A DNA stretch of 64,000 nucleotides, from assembly GCA_024280885.1 (NCBI GenBank), contig JAJRPF010000047.1, positions 1 to 64,000 on the forward strand, given 5' to 3'. Source of the DNA: Planctomycetota bacterium. Its GTDB lineage: Bacteria > Planctomycetota > JAJSAM01 > JAJVHW01. Made by a program: the position numbers and the translations under genes. Below the pieces are notes generated by a model that had not been told where the DNA came from, did no database searches, and saw only the letters and a program-made list of their open reading frames with translations. Below, piece by piece: positions 31,638-41,196 of this stretch; position 1 is the first letter of the stretch, and every line of letters starts with the position of its first letter.

Positions 31638-32399
31638 ATGATGAGCAATACACGCACTGCAATTGGAGTCGGCGCCGTCGCGCTGGCCTGCATTCTCGGT
31701 TCGGCGCAGCTTGTGGCGGCACCGAAGTACGAAGTGGTGGAGTTGGCCGAGAGCGGGACGATCGTCGGCATCGTCTCCTTCGATGGCGCCGCTCCGGCAC
31801 CGCAGAAGATCACGATCCCGGCAGGCGAGGATGTCTGCCACTCCGACCCGATCGTCAAGGAGGACGTTGTCGTCTCGGCCGACGGCAAGTTGCGGTGGGC
31901 CGTCGTCTCGCTGAAGAAGCCGGCGAAGGGCAAGGCGTTCCCGGCGGACGATCCTGAGAAGCCGATCGTCCTCGACCAGGTGGGGTGTCGCTTTGTCCCT
32001 CACGTCGCGGTCGTGCCCGTCGGACGGACTCTCCGCGTCCTGAACAGCGATGGCATCCAGCACAACGTGCATGGCAAGGCTAAGAAGAACAAGCCGGTCA
32101 ACAAGTCGATGCCCAAGCAGATGAAGACCTTGGACCTCACGTTCAAGCGTGCCGAACGCATCCCCTTCGTCTGCGATGTGCACGACTGGATGAAGTCGTG
32201 GGTCATCGTGTCGAAGCACCCGTACTACGCTATTTCCGCGGCCGACGGTTCGTTCAAGTTGGACCAGGTCCCCGTCGGTACCCACACGGTCCAGCTGTGG
32301 CATGAGAAGTACGGCACCCTGACGCAGGAAGTCACGGTCGCGGCCGGCAAGGAAGCTCGGATCACATTCGTCGTGAAGCCGACGGAAGCCGCCAAGTAG
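31638..32399 (+). CDS. Secreted cupredoxin-like protein with C-terminal carboxypeptidase-regulatory-like domain
   Basis: 'LNSDGIQHNVHG' and 'FVCDVHDWMKSW' (Cys-x2-His-x2-Met, type-1 Cu pattern); 'AADGSFKLDQVPVGTHTVQLWHEKYG'. Confidence 0.82.
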   Translation: MMSNTRTAIGVGAVALACILGSAQLVAAPKYEVVELAESGTIVGIVSFDGAAPAPQKITIPAGEDVCHSDPIVKEDVVVSADGKLRWAVVSLKKPAKGKAFPADDPEKPIVLDQVGCRFVPHVAVVPVGRTLRVLNSDGIQHNVHGKAKKNKPVNKSMPKQMKTLDLTFKRAERIPFVCDVHDWMKSWVIVSKHPYYAISAADGSFKLDQVPVGTHTVQLWHEKYGTLTQEVTVAAGKEARITFVVKPTEAAK

Positions 32400-32475
32400 C
32401 CCGGACGTCAACCACGAACAAAGAGTCAACCGCGTACGGACGAGCGAGTACCGAGTACGCTGACAGGAGACAACG

Positions 32476-32826
32476 ATGCGACGTGCACTGATCTTGATCG
32501 TGATCGGCCTGGCGCTGCCATTCGCCGCGCTGGCAGTGACCGCATGCCAATCACCGGCGAAGAGCGATGTGACCTCTGACGCGACCACGTCCGCCGTGCT
32601 GCCGCCGGCCGAAGGCTCGACGACGTCGATGGATGCGGGGGTGGCCGTCGAGCCGGGTGGAGCGCGTCTGTGGGAACAGAATTGCATTCGGTGTCACACG
32701 CTGCGTCTCCCCGAAGAGCGCAGCGATGCCGAGTGGGAGGTGATCGTCCACCACATGCGGGTGCGCGCGAACCTCACAGGGCAAGAGGGCCGCGCGATCA
32801 CGCGGTTTCTGAAGGCCGCCAACTGA
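32476..32826 (+). CDS. Small monoheme c-type cytochrome lipoprotein
   Basis: Hydrophobic signal with 'AVTAC' lipobox-like end; 'NCIRCHTLRLPEERSDAEWEVIVHHM'. Confidence 0.8.
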   Translation: MRRALILIVIGLALPFAALAVTACQSPAKSDVTSDATTSAVLPPAEGSTTSMDAGVAVEPGGARLWEQNCIRCHTLRLPEERSDAEWEVIVHHMRVRANLTGQEGRAITRFLKAAN

Positions 32827-32924
32827 TCGGTCGTGTGGCGCCGATGGGACGTCGCGAGTTGGCTCGTACTGCCCAGCGGTGCAGCGACTTGTGGGATCGC
32901 TTCCCGGCGCTGTAGAACCGAGTC

Positions 32925-33899
32925 ATGCACACGCAGACGCTCGAACATTGGGAGCATCACCACACGTTCGGGACGGACGAGCGCAAGGGCGCGGAGCGTC
33001 GCACGTGGTGGGTGATCGGCCTGACGGCAGTCATGATGGCCGTCGAGATCACAGCCGGCATCGTGTTCGGGTCGATGGCGCTCTTGGCCGACGGCTGGCA
33101 CATGGGGACCCACGCCGCGGCGCTCGGCATTACGGTCTTCGCGTATTCCTACGCCCGACGACACGCCGCCGATCGTCGCTATAGTTTCGGCACCGGCAAG
33201 GTCGGGGCGCTGGGCGGTTTCGCGAGTGCCGTCGGGCTTGCCGTCATCGCGATCCTGGTCTTCGGCGAGAGCGCCGTGCGCGTCGCGTCACCGGTCGGCA
33301 TTCGCTTCGACGAGGCCATTGCTGTGGCGATCGTCGGGCTGATGGTCAACGTCGTGAGCGCGATCATCCTGCGTGACCACGATCATGGGCATGGGCACGG
33401 GCACGAGCATGCACACGAGCACAGCGAGAGCGCGCACGCGCATCACGACCACAACCTGCGTGGAGCCTATCTCCACGTGATGGCCGACGCGATGACGTCG
33501 GTGCTCGCGATCATCGCCTTGCTCGCCGGGAAGCAACTGGGCTGGGTCTGGATGGACCCGGCGATGGGGATCGTCGGATCGATCGTCATCGCGCGCTGGT
33601 CTTACGGTCTGTTGCGCGACACGGGCAACGTGCTACTCGACGCGGAGGTCTCGTCGGCGCAGCGCCAGGCAATCCGTGCAGCGATCGAGGCCGACGCTGA
33701 CAACCGCGTGGCCGATCTACATCTCTGGCGCGTCGGTCCACGCCACCTGGCCGCGATCGTCGCGGTCGTGAGTCACACTCCGCGCCCTCCCGAGCACTAC
33801 AAGGCGCTGCTTCGCGACCACCGCGACGTGGTCCATGTGACGGTCGAGGTGCACGAGTGCTCGGGCGCACCCTGCACGTCTCCGGTGGCGTCGGCGTAG
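32925..33899 (+). CDS. Cation diffusion facilitator (CzcD/ZitB-type) metal efflux transporter
   Basis: 'GSMALLADGWHMGTHAAALGI'; His-rich cytosolic loop 'HDHGHGHGHEHAHEHSESAHAHHDHN'; 'HVMADAMTSVLAI'. Confidence 0.94.
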   Translation: MHTQTLEHWEHHHTFGTDERKGAERRTWWVIGLTAVMMAVEITAGIVFGSMALLADGWHMGTHAAALGITVFAYSYARRHAADRRYSFGTGKVGALGGFASAVGLAVIAILVFGESAVRVASPVGIRFDEAIAVAIVGLMVNVVSAIILRDHDHGHGHGHEHAHEHSESAHAHHDHNLRGAYLHVMADAMTSVLAIIALLAGKQLGWVWMDPAMGIVGSIVIARWSYGLLRDTGNVLLDAEVSSAQRQAIRAAIEADADNRVADLHLWRVGPRHLAAIVAVVSHTPRPPEHYKALLRDHRDVVHVTVEVHECSGAPCTSPVASA

Positions 33900-34012
33900 G
33901 GCCTCCCGCGCCAGTCGCCGCATCCGGTTCGAGGAAGTGCAGCCCGCGTGGTCCGACGGGTTCTCGGCCCATCCCGTCCCGATCGCGGATCGCGAAGGCG
34001 CCCCAGATCGGC

Positions 34013-36349
34013 TCAGATCGTTGCGCGACGAATGCGGAGGGAGTTCAGGATGACTGAGACGGAACTGAGGCTCATCGCTCCTGCGGCGATCATCGGACTG
34101 AGCAAGACCCCGAATAGGGGATAGAAGACGCCCGCTGCGACGGGGATGCCCAGGCCGTTGTAGATGAACGCGAAGAAGAGGTTCTGGCGGATGTTCGCCA
34201 TCGTCACGCGCGAGAGCTTGCGGGCCGTGAGGATGCCGCGCAGGTTGCCCTTGACCAACGTGACGCCCGCGCTCTCCATCGCGACGTCGGTGCCCGTCCC
34301 CATGGCGATGCCGACGTCGGCCTGCGCGAGCGCCGGTGCATCGTTGATGCCGTCCCCGGCCATCGCCACGACGGAGCCCTGCGCCTGGTACTGCTTGACG
34401 ACTTCGGCCTTCTGATCCGGGAGGACGCCGGCGACGACGTCGGCAATCCCCAGTTGCGCCGCGACCACGCCCGCGGTCGTGGCATTGTCGCCGGTGAGCA
34501 TGACGATTCGCAGGCCCTCGGCGCGCAACTCTTCGATGGCCCGCGGCGTCGAGTCCTTGATCGGATCGGTCACGCCGAGCAACCCGGCGAGACGACCTTC
34601 GACGGCGACCATCATCACGGTCTGCCCCTCGCGCTGGAGAGCCTCGATCTCCGCCGCGTGCGCCGTGATGTCGGCGTCGAGATCGACCATCAAGGCCGCA
34701 TTGCCGAGGGCTACTGTGCGCCCTCCGACGCGCCCGACGACGCCCTTGCCGGTCACGGACTCGAAGTCGTCCGCGCTTCCGAACCTCAGCCCGCGGTCCT
34801 CGGCACCCGACACGATGGCCGTGGCGAGCGGATGTTCGCTTCCGCGCTCGAGAGCCCCTGCGAGAGCGAGCATCGCGTCCTCGCCGTCCGCGTCGGTTGA
34901 GATGACCGAGACCAGCCGTGGCCGCCCTTCGGTCAGCGTCCCCGTCTTGTCCACGATCAGCGTATCCACTTTGCGTACGACCTCGATCGCCTCGGCGTTC
35001 TTGAAGAGCACACCCGCCCTCGCGCCGCGTCCGGTCGACACCATGATCGACATGGGCGTCGCCAACCCGAGAGCGCACGGGCACGCGATGATCAGGACAG
35101 CGACGCCACTGACGAGCGCGTGGGCGAGCCGCGGTTCCGGGCCGACGAGGGCCCAGACCACCATGGTGAGAATCGCCGACACGATTACGGCGGGCACGAA
35201 GTACTGCGCCACCTGATCCACGAGTTTCTGGATCGGGGCGCGCGAGCGTTGGGCTTCCGCCACCATGTGCACGATCCGGCTGAGCAGCGTCTCGGAGCCG
35301 ACGCGCTCGGCGCGCATCGTGACCCCGCCGGTGCCGTTGATCGTGGCGCCGATCAACTCGTCGCCGGGCCCCTTCTCGACCGGGATCGGCTCGCCGGTGA
35401 TCATCGCCTCGTCGATCGCCGTCGTCCCGTCCACCACGCTGCCGTCCACGGGGACCTTCTCGCCCGGGCGCACGCGCAGCAGGTCGCCGACCAGGATCTC
35501 CTCGAGCGGGACGTCCTCTTCACTGCCGTCGTCGTTGATACGTCGCGCGGTCTTCGCCGCGAGTCCGAGCAATTTCTTGATCGCCGCGCCGGTCTGGCTG
35601 CGCGCGCGCAGTTCGAGGACCTGTCCGAGCAGAACCAGCGTCACGATCACACCCGCCGCTTCGAAGTAGATCTCGACGTGACCGCTTGCACGCAGCGACT
35701 CGGGGAAGATCCCCGGCGCGACGGCGGCGAGCACGCTGTAGGCGTACGCGACGCTGACGCCAAGCCCGATCAGCGTGAACATATTCAGGCTGCGGTTGCG
35801 AACCGAGGCGATCGCTCGCGTGTAGAAGGGCGCCGCGGCCCACGTACACACTGGCGTAGCGAGCAGCAACTCGGCCCACACACGCGCGTCCGGCGAGAGG
35901 AGCCTGGAGAACGGCGACCCCGGAAGCATGTCGCCCATCGCGATCACGAAGAGCGGCACGGTGAACGCCGCCGAGAAAACGAAGCGCCGACGCATGTCGA
36001 TGAACTCGGCGTCCTCGCCCTCATCTTCGAGTGGGACGCCCATCGGGTCGAGTGCCATACCGCACTTGGGGCAAGCACCAGGGCCGTCCTGCACGATCTC
36101 CGGGTGCATCGGGCAGGTGTATTGCGTGCCCGGATGCGGTGTGTCGCGCGGCGCCGTGACGACGTCGGGGGGAGCGCCTCCAAGGTATGCACTCGGATCA
36201 GCGACGAACTTCGCCAGGCAGTTGGCGGAGCAGAAGGCGAGCGTCGCGCCGTCATGCTCGTGGGTGTGCGGCGACGTTGCGTCGACGCTCATGCCACACA
36301 CGGGGTCGATTCCCGCGGGTGAGCCGTTCGGCTGGCCGGAGTCGGTCAC
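34013..36349 (-). CDS. Cu-type P1B ATPase with N-terminal YHS and heavy-metal-binding domains (CopA/SilP-like)
   Basis: '[13 protein letters not shown]' CPC, '[10 protein letters not shown]' DKTGT, '[24 protein letters not shown]'; N-terminal 'DPVCGMSVD...[10 protein letters not shown]' and '[24 protein letters not shown]'. Confidence 0.95.
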   Translation of the reverse strand: MTDSGQPNGSPAGIDPVCGMSVDATSPHTHEHDGATLAFCSANCLAKFVADPSAYLGGAPPDVVTAPRDTPHPGTQYTCPMHPEIVQDGPGACPKCGMALDPMGVPLEDEGEDAEFIDMRRRFVFSAAFTVPLFVIAMGDMLPGSPFSRLLSPDARVWAELLLATPVCTWAAAPFYTRAIASVRNRSLNMFTLIGLGVSVAYAYSVLAAVAPGIFPESLRASGHVEIYFEAAGVIVTLVLLGQVLELRARSQTGAAIKKLLGLAAKTARRINDDGSEEDVPLEEILVGDLLRVRPGEKVPVDGSVVDGTTAIDEAMITGEPIPVEKGPGDELIGATINGTGGVTMRAERVGSETLLSRIVHMVAEAQRSRAPIQKLVDQVAQYFVPAVIVSAILTMVVWALVGPEPRLAHALVSGVAVLIIACPCALGLATPMSIMVSTGRGARAGVLFKNAEAIEVVRKVDTLIVDKTGTLTEGRPRLVSVISTDADGEDAMLALAGALERGSEHPLATAIVSGAEDRGLRFGSADDFESVTGKGVVGRVGGRTVALGNAALMVDLDADITAHAAEIEALQREGQTVMMVAVEGRLAGLLGVTDPIKDSTPRAIEELRAEGLRIVMLTGDNATTAGVVAAQLGIADVVAGVLPDQKAEVVKQYQAQGSVVAMAGDGINDAPALAQADVGIAMGTGTDVAMESAGVTLVKGNLRGILTARKLSRVTMANIRQNLFFAFIYNGLGIPVAAGVFYPLFGVLLSPMIAAGAMSLSSVSVILNSLRIRRATI

Positions 36350-36576
36350 GTTGCCACTCCTTCGTCTGAAGCTGTCCCCGCGGCGGTGCTGCGAGGCCGC
36401 ACGCCGTCAGCGTGTCAAGTCGCGATCGCGTTGAACAAGAACACAAAGACAGATCAGAGGACGCACCGAACGCCCTCCGGCGCTGCACCGTGAGGCACAG
36501 CCCGGGGCCCTCCAGAGTTGTGGGATAGGGAGGGGAGGGAGTGTGGAGAGCGTGAAAGACGCTCGGGCGCCACTCT

Positions 36577-36606
36577 GATCTGTGTATCTGGGATCTGTGT
36601 ATCTGG
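36577..36606. repeat. Perfect 15-bp tandem duplication (GATCTGTGTATCTGG x2)
   Basis: Read directly in the sequence; intergenic. Confidence 0.9.
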
Positions 36607-36621
36607 GTGTGACGCGTCGCC

Positions 36622-36650
36622 AGACGTACGACTGCGTCAGGCGTACGTCT
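36622..36650 (-). terminator. Hairpin overlapping the stop of the 36649-37104 gene
   Basis: AGACGTACG-N11-CGTACGTCT perfect 9-bp stem. Confidence 0.45.
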
Positions 36651-37104
36651 ACTTCGCGGCGGCGGCCTTCACCTTCGCGACGAACTTCTCCGGAGTCTCC
36701 TTGAACTCCTCGAGGCAGCCTTCGCAGCAGAACTGGATCTCCTGGCCGTCGAACTCGTACGCAATCGCGTCACCCATCGAGCCACCGAGGTCTTCGTCGC
36801 TGACGACGCAGGTTTTCATCGGGTAGTCGGCCGACGGCTCGATCTTCTTCAAGCCGGGCATCGCCGCTGCTGCAGCGTCGCCCATCGCGGCCATGTCGTG
36901 TCCGCCAGCCTTGGCATGGTCGCCGTGACCAGCGCCATCGTGGTCGCCATGGCCGTCGCTCTCGCCCGCGGCCTCCTCGACGGCATCGGAGCCGTGCGCG
37001 CTGTGGTCGTGCCCGCCCTCCGGCTCCTGATCGGAGTTGCAGGCGACCAAGCCGAAGGCGAGGATACCGGCTGTCGTGAGTGAGAGGACTCGGGTGAACT
37101 TCAT
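36649..37104 (-). CDS. His-rich lipoprotein with C-terminal TRASH/YHS-like Cys domain; probable periplasmic metal-binding protein
   Basis: 'AFGLVACNSD' lipobox; 'HDHSAHG...GHGDHDGAGHGDHAKAGGHDM'; 'IQFCCEGCLEEFKETPEKFV'. Confidence 0.8.
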   Translation of the reverse strand: MKFTRVLSLTTAGILAFGLVACNSDQEPEGGHDHSAHGSDAVEEAAGESDGHGDHDGAGHGDHAKAGGHDMAAMGDAAAAAMPGLKKIEPSADYPMKTCVVSDEDLGGSMGDAIAYEFDGQEIQFCCEGCLEEFKETPEKFVAKVKAAAAK

Positions 37105-37185
37105 CGGGGATCTCCTGGTTTTGCCGAGCTCGGTCCGCGATCCGCGGTGGAGCTGGGGCGTTCATGACTCAGTCGCCCCCCGGTA

Positions 37186-37201
37186 TGCAACCTGCGTGCC
37201 A
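37186..37201 (-). promoter_or_regulatory. Consensus sigma54 -24/-12 promoter for the 36649-37104 gene
   Basis: Minus strand reads TGGCAC-GCAGG-TTGCA, an exact match to TGGCAC-N5-TTGCA, ~82 nt upstream of the ATG. Confidence 0.75.
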
Positions 37202-37231
37202 CGAAGCTCCAAGACGCGTGGGGCGGTGTAT

Positions 37232-37269
37232 TGTCGGATATGGAGTCCGGCGCTGTCTGATATGCAACA
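37232..37269. promoter_or_regulatory. Paired dyad sites (TGTCGGATATGGAGTC, TGTCTGATATGCAACA); candidate enhancer-binding sites
   Basis: Shares TGTCnnATAT core with sites at 47121-47166 and 49761-49776; lies just upstream of the sigma54 promoter. Confidence 0.55.
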
Positions 37270-37304
37270 GCGTCAGTGGCCCCGCAACGGAGGCTCACGC
37301 TGGG

Positions 37305-40300
37305 TCAGGACCGTGCTTGCGCCTGCGAGGCGTCGTCGAAATGGTCGTCACCCCAGCCCATGCGCCACTTCGTCTCCTTCACCCACGAGTACACGCAGGG
37401 CACGATGAAGAGCGCGAGCAATTCGACGATCATCCCGCCCACGGCCGGGATCGCCATCGGCTGCGCGACGTCGCTGCCAGCGCCGGTGCTCATGAGGATG
37501 GGTGTCAGTGCGATGATCGTGGTCATCGTCGTCATCAGACACGGGCGCGCGCGGCGGAGACCCGCCTCGAGGACGCGCTCCCTGATCTCCGGGATGCCCT
37601 CGGTGACCTGCTTGCGGCCGAACGTCTGTTCGAGGTAGGTGGCGATGACGACACCGTCGTCCGTCGAGATCCCGAGTAGCGCGATGAAGCCGACCACCAC
37701 GGCCACCGTGATGTAGATGGGGCCGGCGCTGGGGCGATCCGCCAAGCCGACCGTGTGGGCGAGGTCCGTCAGGTACGGATACGCCCAGATCAGGATGAGA
37801 CCGCCCGACGTGACGATGGGGGCTGCGGCGAAGACGTTGAGGACCGTCGACCAGCTCTTGAATGTCAGGTAGAGCAGGAAGAAGACCGCCAGGATGCAGA
37901 TCGGGACGAGGACCATGAACCGCTTGCGCGCGCGCTGTTGATCTTCGTAACGACCGGCGGGCAGCACCGAGACGCCCTGCGGAACCGGGTCGGGGTTGCC
38001 CATCTCGACGTTGCCTTCGCGCCACTCCTTGATGCGCGCGAGAGCCGCCTCCATCACACGGCGCTCGTCGGCGCCCGCGGTTGCGAACGTGACGTGGAGA
38101 CGCATCAGTCCGTCTTGCGTCTTCACCGCCGCCGGGCCCTTCACTTCTCTGATCGTTGCAACATCGGAGATGGGGACCTGGATGCCGCCCGCGCCCTGCA
38201 CCAGGATCGACTTGATCGACTCGATGCTGTTGCGCAGTTCGCGTGAGTATGCGACGCGGATCGGATAGCGCTCGCGGCCTTCGAGCGAGCGTGTGATCTC
38301 CATTCCACCGATCGCTGTGACGATTGTCTGCTGCACGTTCTCGAGCGTCAGCCCATAGTGTCCGACGCGATCTCGATGGATGTCGAATTCGATGTAGGGT
38401 TTCGCGCCGATGTTCTCGACGTTCGGGCCGGCGACGCCGGGTACGTCCTGGATCACGGCGCGAATGCTGCTCGCCACTTCTTCGAGCTTCGCCACCGCTG
38501 CCTTCGTATCGAGCGGCGTACCGTTCTCGTCCTGCGGCGAACCCAGCAGGCGGATCGCGAGCGGCGCGCGAATGTCGGAGTTCAGCATGATGACGCGCGT
38601 CTCGATCGGCTGCAGCCATGCGCCTGCACCCTCGGTCGCGCCGGGCGTGTGGACGACGCTGATCAACTCGGAGCGGACGTCCGCTTTCGTCATCCCCTTG
38701 CGCCACTCGGACTTCGGCTTGAGTTGCACGATGGTCTCGAGCATGCCGACCGGCGCCGGGTCCAGCGCGCTCTCGGCGCGGCCCAACTTGCCGACGACAC
38801 GGGCGACTTCGGGAACCATCATCATGGCTGCGTTCTGACGCTTCGTGACGTTGAGCGTCTCTGTGAGCCCGGCCTGCGGAAGCAACGACGGCATGTAGAG
38901 GAGCGAGCCCTCGTCGAGTGCCGGCATGAACTCCTGTCCGAGACCGGGGAAGGTGTCCTCGACCCATGCGACAGGGCGCAATTTGTCGATTCCGTCTCCG
39001 ACGACGGCACGCAGCGGACTCAGGAAGGAGACGCCTCCGATCGTCACGAGAACACCGAAGAGGAAGATCGCGAGTGGGGCGCTGAGGAACGCTGCCTTGT
39101 TCGCGAGAATCCAGCGCAGGCACTTCTCGTAGACCGTGTTCACGGTGCGACTCACGGGGTTCTCGTCGATCGGGGTTAGCCGCTCGTTCGTGAGACGCTT
39201 GATGACCCACCATGCAGCGACCGCCGCCAATGGCGCGGACAACCAGGGCTGCAATCCGAACCACTCGCCCTTCCAGGCGAGCCACGCGAACGGCAACGCG
39301 AGCGCAATCGGCGCCCAACGTGCGATCTGCACCTTCCACTCGGCTCGCTTCTCCTCGACACCGCCCTCGTCGGGTTCCTTCAGGAAGAGCCGGCACAGGA
39401 CGGGCACGACGAGCACGCCGGTGATCGCGGCGGACGAGAGGGCGAATGTCTTCGTCCACGCAAGCGGTCGGAAGAGCTTCCCCTCTGTATCAGTGAGAAA
39501 GAGGATCGGAAGGAAGGTGATGATCGTGGTCGCAATGGCGGTCGCCAGCGCGGGGGCGACTTCGAGCGCCGCGTCTTCGACGACGTCGATGGAGGGTCTT
39601 CGCCCCTTGTTCTCGACGAGCGATGTGTAGATCGTCTCCGTCATGACGATGCCCATGTCCACCATCGTCCCGATGGCAATCGCAATGCCCGTCAAGCTCA
39701 TGATGTTGCTGTCCACACCAAGTGCGTTCATGGCGATGAACGACATGAGGACCGCGATGGGCAGCGTGCTCGCGATGATCAGTGAGCTACGTAGGTGGAG
39801 GAGGAACGCGATGACGACCAGCACCGTGATCCAGAGTTCGTCGAAGAGCGCGGTCTCCAGCGTGTGGACCGTGTCATCGATCAACTGTGTCCGGTCATAG
39901 AAGGGCACGATGCGGACGCCCTCGGGCATCGCGCCGTTCGAAGGATCGTTGAGAAAGAGCACGCGTTCGCGCACCGCAGCGATCACGTCGCGCGGGTTTT
40001 CCCCGAAACGCATGACGACGATGCCGCCGGTCAGTTCCGTACGTTCGTCGGCCAAGGTGCCACGCTTGAACGCCGGGCCGATCCGCACGTCGGCCAGATC
40101 CCGTACGCGCAGCGGACGGTGGCCGAGGTCGTCATCGACCGGTTGCACCGCATTGGGCATCCCGGTTCCGCGCGGCGCGGGCATGCCCGCACCGTCCATC
40201 CCGGAACTGTCCATGCCCGGCGCCATTCCCATCCCGGAAGCGGGAACGAATCCGCCGGGAGTCGCCACGCCGACGATGACTTCTTCGATGTCGGAGACGT

Positions 40301-41030
40301 TCTTGATGAACCCGAGGCCGCGGACCACGTACTCCATCCCCGACGCTTCGATCGTCTTCGCACCGACGTCTACGTTCGCTCCGCGGATGGCGCGCACGAC
40401 GTCCATGACGCCGACGCCGTAGTGCCGCAGGCGGTTCGGGTCGACATCGACCTGGTACTCGCGCACCATGCCGCCGATGCTCGACACCTCGGCGACGCCG
40501 CGCACCGTCTGCAGGTCGTAGCGGACGATCCAATCCTGCACGCTGCGCAGCGTCGCGAGGTCGTACGGACCGTTCACCGTGTACATGAAGACTTGGCCGA
40601 GCGCGGTTGCGTCGGGACCCAGCTCGGGGACGACGCCCTCCGGCAGTTCCTTCTGCACCGACGCGAGCTTCTCAAGCACACGTGTGCGCCCTTCGTAGAA
40701 GTCGTCGATGACGCCCTTCGCGAAGAAGCGCTGCTGGTCCTCGAGGACCACGTAGATCTGGCTGAATCCGAACCCCGAGAGACCACGAACTTGCTTCACG
40801 CCGCGCACACCGGCGAGCTTCGAAGCCAGCGGGTACGTGATCTGATCCTCGACGTCCTGGGGCGATCGTCCCGGCCACTCCGTCACGACGACGGTCTGGT
40901 TCTCCGAGATGTCGGGAATCGCGTCGACCGTCTTGTTCTCCCAAGACATCCAACCCCACGCGAGCAACATCACCGTCGTGGCGAGCGTGATGAAGGGGTT
41001 GCGGATGCAGAACCGCACGAGGGCTTTCAT
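37305..41030 (-). CDS. CusA/CzcA-family heavy-metal RND efflux pump with Met-rich insertion
   Basis: 1241 aa; 'NPFITLATTVMLLAWGWMS', 'VTEWPGRSPQDVEDQITYPL', 'VDMGIVMTETIYTSL'; RND layout. Confidence 0.95.
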   Translation of the reverse strand: MKALVRFCIRNPFITLATTVMLLAWGWMSWENKTVDAIPDISENQTVVVTEWPGRSPQDVEDQITYPLASKLAGVRGVKQVRGLSGFGFSQIYVVLEDQQRFFAKGVIDDFYEGRTRVLEKLASVQKELPEGVVPELGPDATALGQVFMYTVNGPYDLATLRSVQDWIVRYDLQTVRGVAEVSSIGGMVREYQVDVDPNRLRHYGVGVMDVVRAIRGANVDVGAKTIEASGMEYVVRGLGFIKNVSDIEEVIVGVATPGGFVPASGMGMAPGMDSSGMDGAGMPAPRGTGMPNAVQPVDDDLGHRPLRVRDLADVRIGPAFKRGTLADERTELTGGIVVMRFGENPRDVIAAVRERVLFLNDPSNGAMPEGVRIVPFYDRTQLIDDTVHTLETALFDELWITVLVVIAFLLHLRSSLIIASTLPIAVLMSFIAMNALGVDSNIMSLTGIAIAIGTMVDMGIVMTETIYTSLVENKGRRPSIDVVEDAALEVAPALATAIATTIITFLPILFLTDTEGKLFRPLAWTKTFALSSAAITGVLVVPVLCRLFLKEPDEGGVEEKRAEWKVQIARWAPIALALPFAWLAWKGEWFGLQPWLSAPLAAVAAWWVIKRLTNERLTPIDENPVSRTVNTVYEKCLRWILANKAAFLSAPLAIFLFGVLVTIGGVSFLSPLRAVVGDGIDKLRPVAWVEDTFPGLGQEFMPALDEGSLLYMPSLLPQAGLTETLNVTKRQNAAMMMVPEVARVVGKLGRAESALDPAPVGMLETIVQLKPKSEWRKGMTKADVRSELISVVHTPGATEGAGAWLQPIETRVIMLNSDIRAPLAIRLLGSPQDENGTPLDTKAAVAKLEEVASSIRAVIQDVPGVAGPNVENIGAKPYIEFDIHRDRVGHYGLTLENVQQTIVTAIGGMEITRSLEGRERYPIRVAYSRELRNSIESIKSILVQGAGGIQVPISDVATIREVKGPAAVKTQDGLMRLHVTFATAGADERRVMEAALARIKEWREGNVEMGNPDPVPQGVSVLPAGRYEDQQRARKRFMVLVPICILAVFFLLYLTFKSWSTVLNVFAAAPIVTSGGLILIWAYPYLTDLAHTVGLADRPSAGPIYITVAVVVGFIALLGISTDDGVVIATYLEQTFGRKQVTEGIPEIRERVLEAGLRRARPCLMTTMTTIIALTPILMSTGAGSDVAQPMAIPAVGGMIVELLALFIVPCVYSWVKETKWRMGWGDDHFDDASQAQARS

Positions 41031-41196
41031 GATCGGTCTCCGGCACCGGCGCGTTCGAAGCGTGAGTGCGTGGGGATGGTGAATTCAGGGGCGCGAGACC
41101 GGCGCGCGGGCGCACGGCTTGCGCCCCCAGCTGTGTCCGGCGTTGCGCTCAGCGCAGGGGATCGTCCTGATGAGTGGGTGGTCATGGCGGTGTCTG

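Noticed and set aside
33717-35084. 455-aa minus-strand ORF inside the Cu-ATPase gene
   Set aside because: Arg/Gly-rich out-of-frame reading of the ATPase CDS
37348-39459. 703-aa minus-strand ORF inside the RND pump gene
   Set aside because: Same-strand shadow frame; no recognisable domain, Arg-rich
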